Notes under the pieces: model-generated
What the model saw: the letters and a program-made list of their open reading frames with translations, nothing else
Told to the model about the DNA's origin: nothing
The model's database searches: none
Position numbers and translations under genes: made by a program
Source of the DNA: Xanthomonas citri pv. mangiferaeindicae
GTDB lineage: Bacteria > Pseudomonadota > Gammaproteobacteria > Xanthomonadales > Xanthomonadaceae
Direction of reading: 5' to 3'
NCBI GenBank assembly: GCA_002240395.1
Contig: CP016836.1
Span: forward strand, 1,984,001 to 2,048,000
DNA length: 64,000 nucleotides
Shown here: one piece after another, positions 9,102-20,204 of the stretch
Layout of the letters: every line of letters starts with the position of its first letter
Numbering within the stretch: position 1 is the stretch's first letter

Positions 9102-11153
9102 CTACAGCAACGGCACGAGAAGCAGTGCCACGATGTTGATGATCTTGATCAGGGGGTTGATCGCCGGGCCGGCGGTGTCCTTGTAGGGGTCGCCGACCGT
9201 GTCGCCGGTCACCGCGGCCTTGTGCGCTTCGCTGCCCTTGCCGCCGAAGTGCCCGTCCTCGATGTGCTTCTTCGCGTTGTCCCAGGCGCCGCCGCCGGTG
9301 GTCATCGAGATCGCGACGAACAGGCCGGTGACGATCGTGCCGATCAGCAGGCCGCCGAGCGCACGAATGCCCGCACCCGGGCCCATCAGCGCGTTCATGC
9401 CCAATGCGACGACGACCGGCACCAACACCGGCAGCAGGGACGGCACGATCATCTCCTTGATCGCCGAGCGGGTGAGCATGTCGACCGCGCGGTCGTATTG
9501 CGGCTTGCCGGTGCCGGCCATGATCCCGGGGATCTCGCGGAACTGGCGGCGCACTTCTTCGACGACGGCGCCGGCCGCGCGGCCGACTGCCTCCATCGCC
9601 ATCGCGCCGAACAGGTAGGGGATCAGGCCGCCGACGAACAGGCCGATGATCACCGCCGGGTCGGCGAGGTCGAAGCGGAATTCGACCCCCGGATACTTCG
9701 CTTCCAGGTTGTGGGTGAAATCGGCGAACAGCACCAGCGCCGCCAGCGCGGCCGAGCCGATCGCATAGCCCTTGGTCACCGCCTTGGTGGTGTTGCCGAC
9801 CGCGTCGAGCGGATCGGTGATCTCGCGCACCTCGGGCGGCAGCTCGGCCATCTCGGCGATGCCGCCGGCGTTGTCGGTGATCGGGCCGTAGGCGTCGAGC
9901 GCGACGATCATGCCAGCCATCGACAGCATCGCGGTCGCCGCGATCGCGATGCCGTACAGCCCGGCGAACGAGAAGCAGGCCCAGATCGCGAAGCACACCG
10001 CCACCACCGGCAGCGCGGTCGACTTCATCGACACCCCGAGCCCGGCGATGATGTTGGTGCCGTGCCCGGTCGTCGATGCCTGCGCGATGTGCTGGACCGG
10101 CCCGTACTGGGTGCCGGTGTAGTATTCGGTGATCCAGACGATCGCGCCGGTGAGCAGCAGCCCGATCAGCGCGCACCAGTAGAGATTGCCGGCGCCGTGC
10201 GTGTTGTCGGCCATCAACTGCGTGGTGATCGGCCAGAACAGCACGGCGGCGATCACGCCCGAGACGATCACGCCCTTGTACAGCGCGCCCATGATCGAGC
10301 CGCCTGTCTGCACGCGGACGAAGAACGTGCCGACGATCGAGGCCAGGATCGAGGCACCGCCCAGGACCAGCGGATAAAGCACACCGTTGGCGCCCACGGT
10401 GCCGACCATCAGATGACCCAGCAGCATCGTCGCGATGACCGTGACCGCGTAGGTTTCGAACAGGTCGGCGGCCATGCCGGCGCAGTCGCCGACGTTATCG
10501 CCGACGTTGTCGGCGATCACCGCCGGGTTGCGCGGGTCGTCCTCGGGAATGCCGGCCTCGACCTTGCCCACCAGGTCGGCGCCGACGTCGGCGCCCTTGG
10601 TGAAGATGCCGCCGCCCAGGCGCGCGAAGATCGAGATCAGCGAACTGCCGAAGGCCAGACCGACCAGCGCGTGCAATGCAGGTTCGCCGGCAATGCCGAA
10701 GTGCGGCAGCAGCATCCAGTAGCCGGCCACGCCCAGTAGGCCCAGGCCCACCACCAGCATGCCGGTGATCGCGCCACCGCGGAACGCGACGTCCATGGCC
10801 GGGCCGATGCCGCGCCGGGCGGCTTCGGCGGTGCGCACGTTGGCACGGACGGAGACGTTCATGCCGATATAGCCCGCCGCCCCCGAAAGCACCGCGCCCA
10901 GCAGGAAGCCCAGGCCGGTCGACCAGCCCAGGAACAGGCCGATCAGCACGAACAACACCGCGCCGGCGATCGAGATGGTCAGGTACTGGCGGTTGAGGTA
11001 GGCGCGCGCGCCTTCCTGGATCGCACCGGCGATCTGTTGCATGCGTTCGTTGCCGGCCGGTTGCCGGTTGATCCAGCCGGCGGAGACCACGCCGTAAAGA
11101 ATCGCGATGGCCGCGCAGACCAGCGCCAGCCACAGACCGTATTGCTCGAGCAT
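9102..11153 (-). CDS. hppA: Membrane-bound proton-pumping pyrophosphatase, K+-independent type
   Basis: Integral inner-membrane enzyme coupling pyrophosphate hydrolysis to proton export. 683 residues with about 15-16 hydrophobic segments. Diagnostic pieces are GGGIFTKGADVGADLVGKVE followed by AGIPEDDPRNPAVIADNVGD, the acidic NVGDNVGDCAGM loop, and GGAWDNAKKHIEDG near the C-terminus. The segment DAVGNTTKAVTKG has lysine where K+-dependent enzymes have alanine, so it should be K+-independent. The ATG at 11153 is preceded by GGGAGGGGG. It can save or replace ATP-driven pumping under low energy; the soluble Ppa gene nearby would compete for the same substrate. Confidence 0.96.
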   Translation of the reverse strand: MLEQYGLWLALVCAAIAILYGVVSAGWINRQPAGNERMQQIAGAIQEGARAYLNRQYLTISIAGAVLFVLIGLFLGWSTGLGFLLGAVLSGAAGYIGMNVSVRANVRTAEAARRGIGPAMDVAFRGGAITGMLVVGLGLLGVAGYWMLLPHFGIAGEPALHALVGLAFGSSLISIFARLGGGIFTKGADVGADLVGKVEAGIPEDDPRNPAVIADNVGDNVGDCAGMAADLFETYAVTVIATMLLGHLMVGTVGANGVLYPLVLGGASILASIVGTFFVRVQTGGSIMGALYKGVIVSGVIAAVLFWPITTQLMADNTHGAGNLYWCALIGLLLTGAIVWITEYYTGTQYGPVQHIAQASTTGHGTNIIAGLGVSMKSTALPVVAVCFAIWACFSFAGLYGIAIAATAMLSMAGMIVALDAYGPITDNAGGIAEMAELPPEVREITDPLDAVGNTTKAVTKGYAIGSAALAALVLFADFTHNLEAKYPGVEFRFDLADPAVIIGLFVGGLIPYLFGAMAMEAVGRAAGAVVEEVRRQFREIPGIMAGTGKPQYDRAVDMLTRSAIKEMIVPSLLPVLVPVVVALGMNALMGPGAGIRALGGLLIGTIVTGLFVAISMTTGGGAWDNAKKHIEDGHFGGKGSEAHKAAVTGDTVGDPYKDTAGPAINPLIKIINIVALLLVPLL

Positions 11154-11254
11154 GGACCCCCTCCCGAAAGTGGTGATGCCAGACAGAACAGCGGTGATGC
11201 GCGCCGACTATGGCACAGCGCGGGCGCCACGGCATGCCGCGCCGCCGCGAGGCC

Positions 11255-12082
11255 TCAGCCGCCTTGGACGACCTGCAACGTCGGCGCGCCGGCGGCGTCG
11301 CAGCCCAGCCGAAGCGGTGCGCCGAATGTCTGCGACAGCCAGGCCTCGGTCAACATCGCCTCGCGCGGCCCCTCGGCCAGAACCCGGCCCTCGCGCAGCA
11401 ACACCACATGCCCGATCTCGGGCAGCAGTTCCTCGGCGTGGTGGGTCACCAGGACCAGCGTGGTGCCGCCGCGCGCCAGCGTGCGCAGGCGGTCGAGCAA
11501 CTGCGCGCGGGCGACGACATCCAGTCCGGTCGAGGGCTCGTCGAGCAGCAGCGCTTCGGGCCGATGGACCAGTGCCCGGGCGATGAGGACACGGCGCGCT
11601 TCGCCGGCCGACAGCGTCGCGTAGCGGCGCCCGGCCAGATGCGTGGCGGCCATCGCGGCCAGCGCGTCCCGCGCTGCACTCCGCAGGGCGGCATCGACGC
11701 GCGCGGGCGCAACAGACGCGATGCTGCCGTACGCCGCCGCGACGACGGCGTCCTCCACCCGCAGGGCCGGGAGCGACAGCAGGTCCTGGTGGATGCGTCC
11801 GGTGACGATGCCCAGGCGCGCGCGCAGTTGCGTCACATCGCCCAACCGGGCGCCGAACACACGCACCGGCGGCGTGCCGTCTGCATGCGCCAGTGGGTGC
11901 AGTTCGCGCGTGAGCAGTTGCACCAGCGTGGACTTGCCGCAGCCGTTGGCGCCGAGAATCGCAGTGTGCCGGCCGGCCGGGATCCGCAGCCGCAGCGCAT
12001 GCAGCACGGTGCGGCCGTCGCGGACCACCGTCGCGTCGTGCAGGTCCAGCAACGGAGGTGTCTGGGAATCGGGCGTGTTCAT
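11255..12082 (-). CDS. ABC transporter ATP-binding protein (ModF/PhnC-like, single domain)
   Basis: 275 residues. Walker A GANGCGKST, Q-loop region, signature LSAGEARRV (a variant of LSGGQ), Walker B ALLLDEPSTGLD and switch histidine in LVLVTHHAEEL are all present, so it should bind and hydrolyse ATP. The start ATG at 12082 gives MNTPDSQTPPLLDLHDATVV with the nucleotide-binding fold beginning at once. No permease or binding protein gene is adjacent, so the transported substrate is unknown. Stand-alone ATPases of this kind are common in xanthomonads. It reads away from the desaturase gene across a 118-bp shared promoter region. Confidence 0.85.
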   Translation of the reverse strand: MNTPDSQTPPLLDLHDATVVRDGRTVLHALRLRIPAGRHTAILGANGCGKSTLVQLLTRELHPLAHADGTPPVRVFGARLGDVTQLRARLGIVTGRIHQDLLSLPALRVEDAVVAAAYGSIASVAPARVDAALRSAARDALAAMAATHLAGRRYATLSAGEARRVLIARALVHRPEALLLDEPSTGLDVVARAQLLDRLRTLARGGTTLVLVTHHAEELLPEIGHVVLLREGRVLAEGPREAMLTEAWLSQTFGAPLRLGCDAAGAPTLQVVQGG

Positions 12083-12200
12083 GTCGCGCGCAGTGTGACA
12101 GGCCTGAACGCCGCCGCTCACCATACGGGCGGGCAGGGATGGCAATCGTCGCAGGTCCGTCCCATCATGGGATGTACACCCGAACCCGTTGTCTCTCGCC

Positions 12201-13409
12201 ATGTCCGTCTCGTTGTTCGACCTGTTGTCCGGTGGCTTGTTGCAGTGGGGGTGGGGCGCGATGCTGCTGTACCTGCTGGCTGCCACCCAGCTCACGATCT
12301 TCGCCGTCACTCTGTACCTGCATCGCAGCCAGGCGCATCGCGGCGTGGATTTCCACCCGGCCATCGCGCACGTCTTCCGCTTCTGGACCTGGTTGACGAC
12401 GTCGATGATCACCCGCGAATGGGTCGCGATCCACCGCAAACACCACGCCAAGTGCGAAACCGAGGACGATCCGCACAGCCCGATGCACAAGGGCATCGGC
12501 AACGTCTTCTGGCGCGGCGTGGAGTTGTATCGCGAGGCACGTGCGCAGCGTGCGGATATCGAGCAGTACGGCAAGGGCACGCCCAACGACTGGATCGAGC
12601 GCCGCCTCTACACCCCGCACGCGAACATGGGGCCGACGGTGCTGCTGCTGGTGAGCATTGTGCTGTTCGGCTTCAAGGGCGTCGCGGTCTGGGCGATCCA
12701 GATGGCGTGGATCCCGTTCTGGGCCGCCGGCGTGGTCAACGGCCTGGGTCACTGGTGGGGCTACCGCAACTTCGAGACCACTGACACCGCGACCAATTTG
12801 ACGCCGTGGGGCGTGTGGATCGGCGGCGAGGAACTGCACAACAACCACCACGCGTTTCCGAGCTCGGCGAAGTTCGCGCTGCGGCGCTGGGAATTCGACA
12901 TCGGCTGGGCGGTGATCAAGGGGCTGGAGACGCTGCGCTTGGCTCGGGTGCTGCGCGTTGCGCCGTCGCTCGACGTGCGTCCGAACATCCACGCGCCTGA
13001 TACCGACACGCTCAAGGCGTTGCTTGCGCACCGCTTCCAGGCGATGACCGACTACCAGCGCAACGTGCTGGGCCCGGCGCTGCGCGAGGAAGCGCAGGCG
13101 GCCGGCGCCAAGTTGCGCGCGCTGCTGCCGCGCAAGCTGCGCCGGGGCCTGGTCGACGATGGCCGCTGGCTCGCGCCTGATGCGCGCGCGCAGTTGCAGG
13201 CCTGGATCGCGCAACGGCCGCGCATCCGAACCCTCGTCGAATACCGTGCGCGCTTGGCGGCATTGCTGGAGGCGCGCACCCACAATGCTGGCGAAGCGCT
13301 GCAGCACCTGCAGGCCTGGTGCCGCGAGGCCGAGGCCAGCGGCATCCGCGCACTGCAGGACTACGCGGCCCGGCTCAAGGGCTACTCGCTGCAAAGCGCA
13401 CGCGCCTGA
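12201..13409 (+). CDS. Membrane fatty-acid (acyl-CoA/acyl-lipid) desaturase
   Basis: Introduces a double bond into acyl chains at the inner membrane using a di-iron centre. 402 residues from ATG 12201 (an in-frame TTG at 12189 is the alternative). The three histidine boxes are HRSQAHRG near residue 40, HRKHH near 80 and HNNHH near 220, with hydrophobic segments before the first box and between the second and third. The C-terminal 150 residues are charged, mainly helical and extend beyond the catalytic domain, as often in xanthomonad delta-9 desaturases. The EF-hand gene follows after 13 bp on the same strand, so they may be co-transcribed. Likely role is membrane fluidity control. Confidence 0.9.
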   Translation: MSVSLFDLLSGGLLQWGWGAMLLYLLAATQLTIFAVTLYLHRSQAHRGVDFHPAIAHVFRFWTWLTTSMITREWVAIHRKHHAKCETEDDPHSPMHKGIGNVFWRGVELYREARAQRADIEQYGKGTPNDWIERRLYTPHANMGPTVLLLVSIVLFGFKGVAVWAIQMAWIPFWAAGVVNGLGHWWGYRNFETTDTATNLTPWGVWIGGEELHNNHHAFPSSAKFALRRWEFDIGWAVIKGLETLRLARVLRVAPSLDVRPNIHAPDTDTLKALLAHRFQAMTDYQRNVLGPALREEAQAAGAKLRALLPRKLRRGLVDDGRWLAPDARAQLQAWIAQRPRIRTLVEYRARLAALLEARTHNAGEALQHLQAWCREAEASGIRALQDYAARLKGYSLQSARA

Positions 13410-13422
13410 GCCGGCCTCCGGA

Positions 13423-13782
13423 ATGAGGCGTTCACCGAGGCCGCACGCTGCGCAGCTGGGCATCGCTCTGGCCTGCGGCGCCTTGTCCTCGGCCGCCGGC
13501 GCTCAGGTCGCGCGCACCACCGAGTATCTGCAACGGATGGATACCGACGGCGACGGCCGCGTGTCGCTCGCCGAGTACCAGGCGTGGATGGGCTACGCCT
13601 TCGACCGCATGGATCGTAACGGCGACGGCGTGCTGTCGGCCGACGAGCTGCCGGGCGGCCAGGGCAGCCCGATCACCCGCGCCGAGCACTTGGCGCGCCT
13701 GGCTGCGACCTTCAATCGCCAGGATCGCAATCGCGACGGCTATCTCGACGCCCGGGAGTTGGCGGCACCGCCGCAGCGCTGA
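13423..13782 (+). CDS. Exported EF-hand calcium-binding protein
   Basis: 119 residues. The first 27 look like a signal peptide (basic MRRSPRP, then LGIALACGALSSAAGA). Three EF-hand loops are visible: DTDGDGRVSLAEY, DRNGDGVLSADEL and DRNRDGYLDAREL, each with the D-x-D/N-x-D-G pattern. The protein should therefore bind calcium in the periplasm or outside. ATG 13423 was chosen because it opens directly into the signal peptide. It follows the desaturase gene by 13 bp. The function beyond calcium binding is not known. Confidence 0.8.
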   Translation: MRRSPRPHAAQLGIALACGALSSAAGAQVARTTEYLQRMDTDGDGRVSLAEYQAWMGYAFDRMDRNGDGVLSADELPGGQGSPITRAEHLARLAATFNRQDRNRDGYLDARELAAPPQR

Positions 13783-14137
13783 CCGCGTCCGCCGTCCTGG
13801 CACGCGCGAGGCGGGGCCAGGTAGCGCAGTCCCGAGTCGCGCGGGCCGCCTGCATACGAGCCGCCGCTGGGGCCCGTCGGTTTCGCTCGACATGAGACAG
13901 CGCAGTGTCGTGCGCACTGCCGGCCGACCCGTGTGAACGCACCGCGAACTCGACGCAGCAACGCATGGCACACACGGCGCAACGGGCCGGCCGGCTGCAG
14001 GCGAATGCGTGGCCGTCGAGGCTGCCCCGCGCTCCGTGCTTCGGGCACGGCCGCTCGACGTCCTGAAACGACGAACGCCGGCCCAAGGGCCGGCGTCCGG
14101 GTCTTGCGTGGCGGGTTCTGGGTCCCGCCGATGGTGC
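13783..14137. other. 355-bp gap between convergent genes
   Basis: Between the EF-hand gene and the MHS transporter gene. Apart from the hairpin at 14075-14096 I see no supported gene; short open frames on both strands have the arginine/alanine-rich composition of high-GC shadows. Confidence 0.6.
14075..14096 (-). terminator. Hairpin terminator after the MHS transporter gene
   Basis: ACGCCGGCCC / GGGCCGGCGT, a perfect 10-bp stem with a 2-base loop, located 42 bp beyond the stop codon of the transporter on the minus strand. The T run after it is weak. Confidence 0.65.
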
Positions 14138-15799
14138 CTACTTGGTGATGTCGACGTTGCGCGTCTCGCGCAGGAAGAACGTTCCGATCACCAGGGTCAT
14201 GATCGCGATGCCGATCGGATACCACAGGCCGTAGTAGATGTTGCCCGTGCCGGCCACCAGCGCGAACGAGATCGCGGGCAGGAAGCCGCCGAACCAGCCA
14301 TTACCGATATGGTAGGGCAGCGACATCGAGGTGTAGCGAATCCGGGTGGGGAACAGTTCGACCAGGTAGGCGGCAATCGGGCCGTAGACCATCGTGACGT
14401 AGAGCACCAGGATCCACAGCAACAGGATCGTCATCGGCACGTTGATGCGCTCGGTGGCGGCCTTCTCCGGATAGCCGGCCTGGGTCAGCGCCGCCTTCAG
14501 CGCGCCGCCGAACTCGCTTTGCTGCGCCTTGAGCGCATCGCCCGTCAGCCCTTCGGCCTCGTAGGAGGTGACGACGGTCTGGCCGACGTGCACCTGGGCC
14601 AACGAGCCGACCGGCGCCGGATCGACGCTGTAGGGCACGCCGGCGCGGGTGAGCGCGGCCGTCGCGACATCGCACGAACTGGTGAACTTGCGGATGCCCA
14701 CCGGATCGAACTGGAAGCTGCAGGTCTTGGGGTCGGCGACCACCACGGCCGGCGAGTTGGTGCTCGCCTCCTCGATCGCCGGGTTGGCGTAGTGGGTGAT
14801 GCCCTTGAAGATCGGGATGTAGGTGATCGCGGCGATCAGGCAGCCGGCCATGATGATCTTCTTGCGGCCGATCCGGTCCGACAGCCAGCCGAAGAACAGG
14901 AAGAACGGCGTGGCCAGCAGCAATGCCGCGGCGATCAGCAGGTAGGACACCGTGAGGTCCACCTTGAGCATGCTCTGCAGGTAGAACAGCGCGTAGAACT
15001 GGCCCGCATACCAGACCACGGCCTGGCCGGCGGTCGCGCCGAAGAGCACCAGCAGCATCAGCTTCAGGTTGCCGCCCTTGAGCGAGTCGCGGAAGGGCAT
15101 CTTCGAGCCCTTGCCCTGCGCCTTCATTTCCTGGAACAGCGGCGACTCCGACAGCTGCAGGCGGATCCAGACCGAGATGCCCAGCAGCACGATCGAGCCC
15201 AGGAACGGAATGCGCCAGCCCCAGTCCTCGAACGCCTCGACGCCGAGGATCCAGCGGCAACCCAGGATCACCGCCAGCGACAGGAACAGGCCCAGGGTCG
15301 CGGTGGTCTGGATGAAGCTGGTGTACAGCCCGCGCTTGCCGGTGGGCGCGTGCTCGGCGACGTAGGTCGCCGCGCCGCCGTACTCGCCGCCCATCGCCAG
15401 GCCCTGGGCCAGGCGCAGCACGATCAGGATCACCGGCGCGGCGACGCCGATCGAGGCGTAGCTGGGCAGCACGCCCACCAGGAACGTGGAGATGCCCATG
15501 ATCAGGATCGTGACCAGGAACGTGTACTTGCGCCCGATGCGATCGCCGAGGCTGCCGAAGAACGCGGCGCCGAACGGCCGGACGAAGAAGCCCGCGGCGA
15601 ACGCCAACAGCGTGAAGATCATGCCGGTGGTTTCATTGACGCCGCTGAAAAACTGCCGCGAGATGATGATCGCGAGCGACCCGTAGAGATAGAAGTCGTA
15701 CCACTCGAAAACGGTGCCGAGGCTGGATGCGAAGATGACCTTCTTGTGGCCCTTCGTCAGCTGGCCCTTGGGCGCTGCGTTGGCGGTCGTGCTGGACAT
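14138..15799 (-). CDS. MHS-family (MFS) metabolite:H+ symporter
   Basis: Inner-membrane transporter, 553 residues, longer than the usual 430-450. It carries the MHS hallmarks: FASSLGTVFEWYDFYLYGSL at the start, FFVRPFGAAFFGSLGDRIGR, then LRLAQGLAMGGEYGGAATYV. A repeated loop motif occurs again as FGWLSDRIGRKK. The extra length is a soluble insertion of about 100 residues between the seventh/eighth and later membrane segments (from around TSCDVATAAL to ERINVPM), which contains two cysteines and is probably periplasmic. The family takes up carboxylates such as alpha-ketoglutarate, citrate or shikimate, or osmolytes. It lies 129 bp downstream of the porin gene on the same strand and is divergent from acs, suggesting a carboxylic acid substrate. 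Confidence 0.88.
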   Translation of the reverse strand: MSSTTANAAPKGQLTKGHKKVIFASSLGTVFEWYDFYLYGSLAIIISRQFFSGVNETTGMIFTLLAFAAGFFVRPFGAAFFGSLGDRIGRKYTFLVTILIMGISTFLVGVLPSYASIGVAAPVILIVLRLAQGLAMGGEYGGAATYVAEHAPTGKRGLYTSFIQTTATLGLFLSLAVILGCRWILGVEAFEDWGWRIPFLGSIVLLGISVWIRLQLSESPLFQEMKAQGKGSKMPFRDSLKGGNLKLMLLVLFGATAGQAVVWYAGQFYALFYLQSMLKVDLTVSYLLIAAALLLATPFFLFFGWLSDRIGRKKIIMAGCLIAAITYIPIFKGITHYANPAIEEASTNSPAVVVADPKTCSFQFDPVGIRKFTSSCDVATAALTRAGVPYSVDPAPVGSLAQVHVGQTVVTSYEAEGLTGDALKAQQSEFGGALKAALTQAGYPEKAATERINVPMTILLLWILVLYVTMVYGPIAAYLVELFPTRIRYTSMSLPYHIGNGWFGGFLPAISFALVAGTGNIYYGLWYPIGIAIMTLVIGTFFLRETRNVDITK

Positions 15800-15928
15800 G
15801 GGAAGCTTCCCCTCCGAAGCGTGCGTGGGATGGACGGCCCCGGCGGGATGCCGGTGGTCCGGTCGTGCGTGCGGTAGGCGCGCGAGCGCAGTCCGGCGCG
15901 GTCGATGCGGCGACCGCGCCGGGATGGA

Positions 15929-17308
15929 TCAGAACGAGTAGCGGGCCATCGTGTGCAGGCGCATCAGCTCGCCGTCGACGCCGGACTCGAGCGTGCGTTC
16001 GCCCCAGATCGCCTCGACGCCGAAGTCGAGCTTGGGCACCGGCGACCAGATCACGTTGGCATGCACCGAGTGCACCTTGCGGGTCACGCCCAGGCCCGTC
16101 CAGGCGGTGTCGTTGTCCCACTGCGAGCGGGCGTAGTACAGGTTGCCGCGCACCGATGGACTGAACACCTGGCGCACGCCGAAGTAGCCGGCCCAGCCGC
16201 CGAGCGCGTCGAGGTTGCCGGCGGCGTCGACCATCGCGTCCTGCTGGATCGTCGCCAGGCCGATGTAGCGACCGATGCCCTCGCCGCCGCTGACCTGGTA
16301 GCGGATGTCGGTGCTGTCGCCCAGCTTGACCAGGCCGCTGACGGTCGCGCCGAAGCCGGTGTCGGTGCTGTCCAGGCCCGGCGCGGGCTCGTACTTGAGC
16401 TGGCGCGCCATGCCGGCGACGCTGACGTGGCCCCAGTCGGCCTTGTGGGTGTAGCGCGCGATGACGTCGGGGATCGCGCTGTTGTCGCCGGCGATGATGC
16501 GCGCCGCGCCCCCGAAGGGCTGCACCGTGGTCTCCGGGCTTTCGATCGACACCGTCCACGGGCCGCTGGTGTAACGGACCTGCGGCTGACGCACGAACAC
16601 GACCGCGTCGGTCGGGCCGACGAAGTCCACCGCGTCGATCAACGCATTGGTGTCCATGAAGTTCGACCAGGTCTGGCCGACCAGCCAGTTGTTGTAGGTC
16701 AGGTAGGCGTGGCGCAGCGTGGCGCCGTAGGTGTTGGTCGCCGCCGAGTTGCCGAGCGTGCCGCCGAAGAAATCCATCTCCACGCGCGCGCCGAGCTTGT
16801 CGCCCGAGTCGAGCACCGTGCTGGCGTCGAACCACAGCCGCGAGAACTTCGCGTGCGCGTCCATGTAGGTGTCCGGGCCTTCGCCGCCGACCGGGATCGC
16901 GCCGGGCACGTAGAAGTCGCGGCCGGCGGTGCCCTTGGCGATGTCGCCGTCGGTGGTCTTGGTAGCCATGCCGTCGATGCGGATCATGCCGCCGACGGTG
17001 AACTTGGTGCCCGGATTGGCCTGCGGGGTGATCGTGGTGGCCTGGATCGGCTGGCTGCCGGCCGGGAGCGGTGCCGCGGCGACCGCCGGCGCGGCCGCCT
17101 GGGCGGTGCGCACTTCCTGCACCTGCGCGGCGGTCTGCTGCTGTTGCCCGAGCAGCGCCTGCACCTGCGATTCGAGTTGCGCGATCCGCGCCTCGAGTTC
17201 GCGCTCTTTGGCGGTCTGCGCGAATGCGGCGCCCGGCAATGCGAGCGCGACGAGCACGGCGGCCGTGAGCAGGCGCGGCCTGGCCTGCGCGGCGATGGTC
17301 TGTGTCAT
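15929..17308 (-). CDS. DcaP-like trimeric outer-membrane porin
   Basis: 459 residues. The ATG at 17308 follows GGGAGGGG, and a signal peptide ends at ALPGAAFAQ. Next comes a coiled-coil segment (ERELEARIAQLESQVQALLG, then a glutamine run), a short alanine/proline linker, and a barrel starting at KFTVGGMIRIDGMA and ending in MARYSF with C-terminal phenylalanine. This architecture matches DcaP-type porins, which pass dicarboxylic and other anionic solutes. Together with the MHS symporter just downstream it would give an outer- plus inner-membrane uptake route, divergent from acetyl-CoA synthetase. Confidence 0.88.
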   Translation of the reverse strand: MTQTIAAQARPRLLTAAVLVALALPGAAFAQTAKERELEARIAQLESQVQALLGQQQQTAAQVQEVRTAQAAAPAVAAAPLPAGSQPIQATTITPQANPGTKFTVGGMIRIDGMATKTTDGDIAKGTAGRDFYVPGAIPVGGEGPDTYMDAHAKFSRLWFDASTVLDSGDKLGARVEMDFFGGTLGNSAATNTYGATLRHAYLTYNNWLVGQTWSNFMDTNALIDAVDFVGPTDAVVFVRQPQVRYTSGPWTVSIESPETTVQPFGGAARIIAGDNSAIPDVIARYTHKADWGHVSVAGMARQLKYEPAPGLDSTDTGFGATVSGLVKLGDSTDIRYQVSGGEGIGRYIGLATIQQDAMVDAAGNLDALGGWAGYFGVRQVFSPSVRGNLYYARSQWDNDTAWTGLGVTRKVHSVHANVIWSPVPKLDFGVEAIWGERTLESGVDGELMRLHTMARYSF

Positions 17309-17480
17309 GTCCCCTCCCAAGGGATGCGTGAGCCTGAGCCTGGTCGAACCGGCGCCCGGTCCTTCGTGCAGACTGCATGGCGGCGCGCCCGGCGCCCATT
17401 CGCCATTGGTCGAAGTGCGGACGCCTGCAGCGGGCCCGGCACGCGGCGCGCCGGCGAGTGGACGCGCCCGAGCCCGCGGG

Positions 17481-17497
17481 CTAGACCAAGGTCCTAG
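17481..17497. promoter_or_regulatory. CTAG near-palindrome in the porin/acs divergent promoter region
   Basis: CTAGACCAAGGTCCTAG lies between the porin start (17308, minus) and the acs start (17559, plus), where an operator shared by both transcripts would be expected. The LuxR-type regulator downstream of acs is a candidate ligand. This assignment is inference only. Confidence 0.3.
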
Positions 17498-17558
17498 CGT
17501 CTCGGGCCGGCGGATGCGGCACACTGGCGTGACGCGCAACAAGGGGAAGAGGTCCCGC

Positions 17559-19517
<1,959 letters not shown>

Positions 19518-19526
19518 CCTCGCCCG

Positions 19527-20192
19527 ATGACGACCCTGCTGATCGCCGACGACCACCCGCTGTTCCGCGAGGCCTTGCGCGGGGCGATCGCGCGTGCGGT
19601 GCCCGATGCCCGTTTGCGCGAGGCGCACAACGTCGAGGCGCTGTACGCGATGGTCGAGGCCGAGCCCGACGCCGATCTGTTGATGCTCGACCTCAACATG
19701 CCCGGCGCCCAGGGCTTCAGCGCTCTGGTGCACCTGCGCGCGCAGTTCCCCCAGTTGCCGGTGCTGATGGTGTCGGCGCGCGAGGAGCCGGCGGTGATGC
19801 GCCGGGCGCTCGACCACGGCGCCGCCGGCTTCGTCCCGAAGTCGGCCGATGCCGAAACGCTGGGGCGCGCGGTCGCGCAGGTCCTCGATGGCGACCGATT
19901 CGTCCCCGAGGCCGCAGTCTCGGCGCCGGCGGTCTCGGCCGGCGAGCACGATGTCGCCGCGCGGCTGCGCGACCTCACCCCGCAACAGTTCCGGGTGCTG
20001 CAGATGCTCGGCGACGGCATGCTCAACAAGCAGATCGCCTACGAGCTCGGCGTCTCCGAGGCCACGGTCAAGGCGCACATGACCGCGGTGCTGCGCAAGC
20101 TCGGCGCCTCCAATCGCACCCAGGCGGTGCTGATCGCCGGCAAGCTCGCCGTCGACCCCGACATCGACGGCATCCCGCCCGACGCCCGATAG
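19527..20192 (+). CDS. LuxR/NarL-type response regulator (acs-linked)
   Basis: 221 residues with an N-terminal receiver domain (LLIADDHPLFREAL; phospho-acceptor in LLMLDLNMPG near residue 53; conserved lysine in GFVPKSADAE) and a C-terminal LuxR helix-turn-helix from about 150 (RDLTPQQFRVLQMLGDGMLN, then KQIAYELGVSEATVKAHM). It begins 9 bp after acs and is almost certainly co-transcribed. Regulators of this AgmR/CrbR type control acs and carboxylate uptake genes in other gammaproteobacteria. No histidine kinase gene is in the window. Confidence 0.9.
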   Translation: MTTLLIADDHPLFREALRGAIARAVPDARLREAHNVEALYAMVEAEPDADLLMLDLNMPGAQGFSALVHLRAQFPQLPVLMVSAREEPAVMRRALDHGAAGFVPKSADAETLGRAVAQVLDGDRFVPEAAVSAPAVSAGEHDVAARLRDLTPQQFRVLQMLGDGMLNKQIAYELGVSEATVKAHMTAVLRKLGASNRTQAVLIAGKLAVDPDIDGIPPDAR

Positions 20193-20204
20193 CCGCGCGC
20201 CTGC

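Noticed and set aside
9222..10739. 505-codon + strand open frame inside hppA
   Set aside because: It is the shadow of the membrane pyrophosphatase on the other strand; histidine/arginine/aspartate-rich with no recognisable motif.
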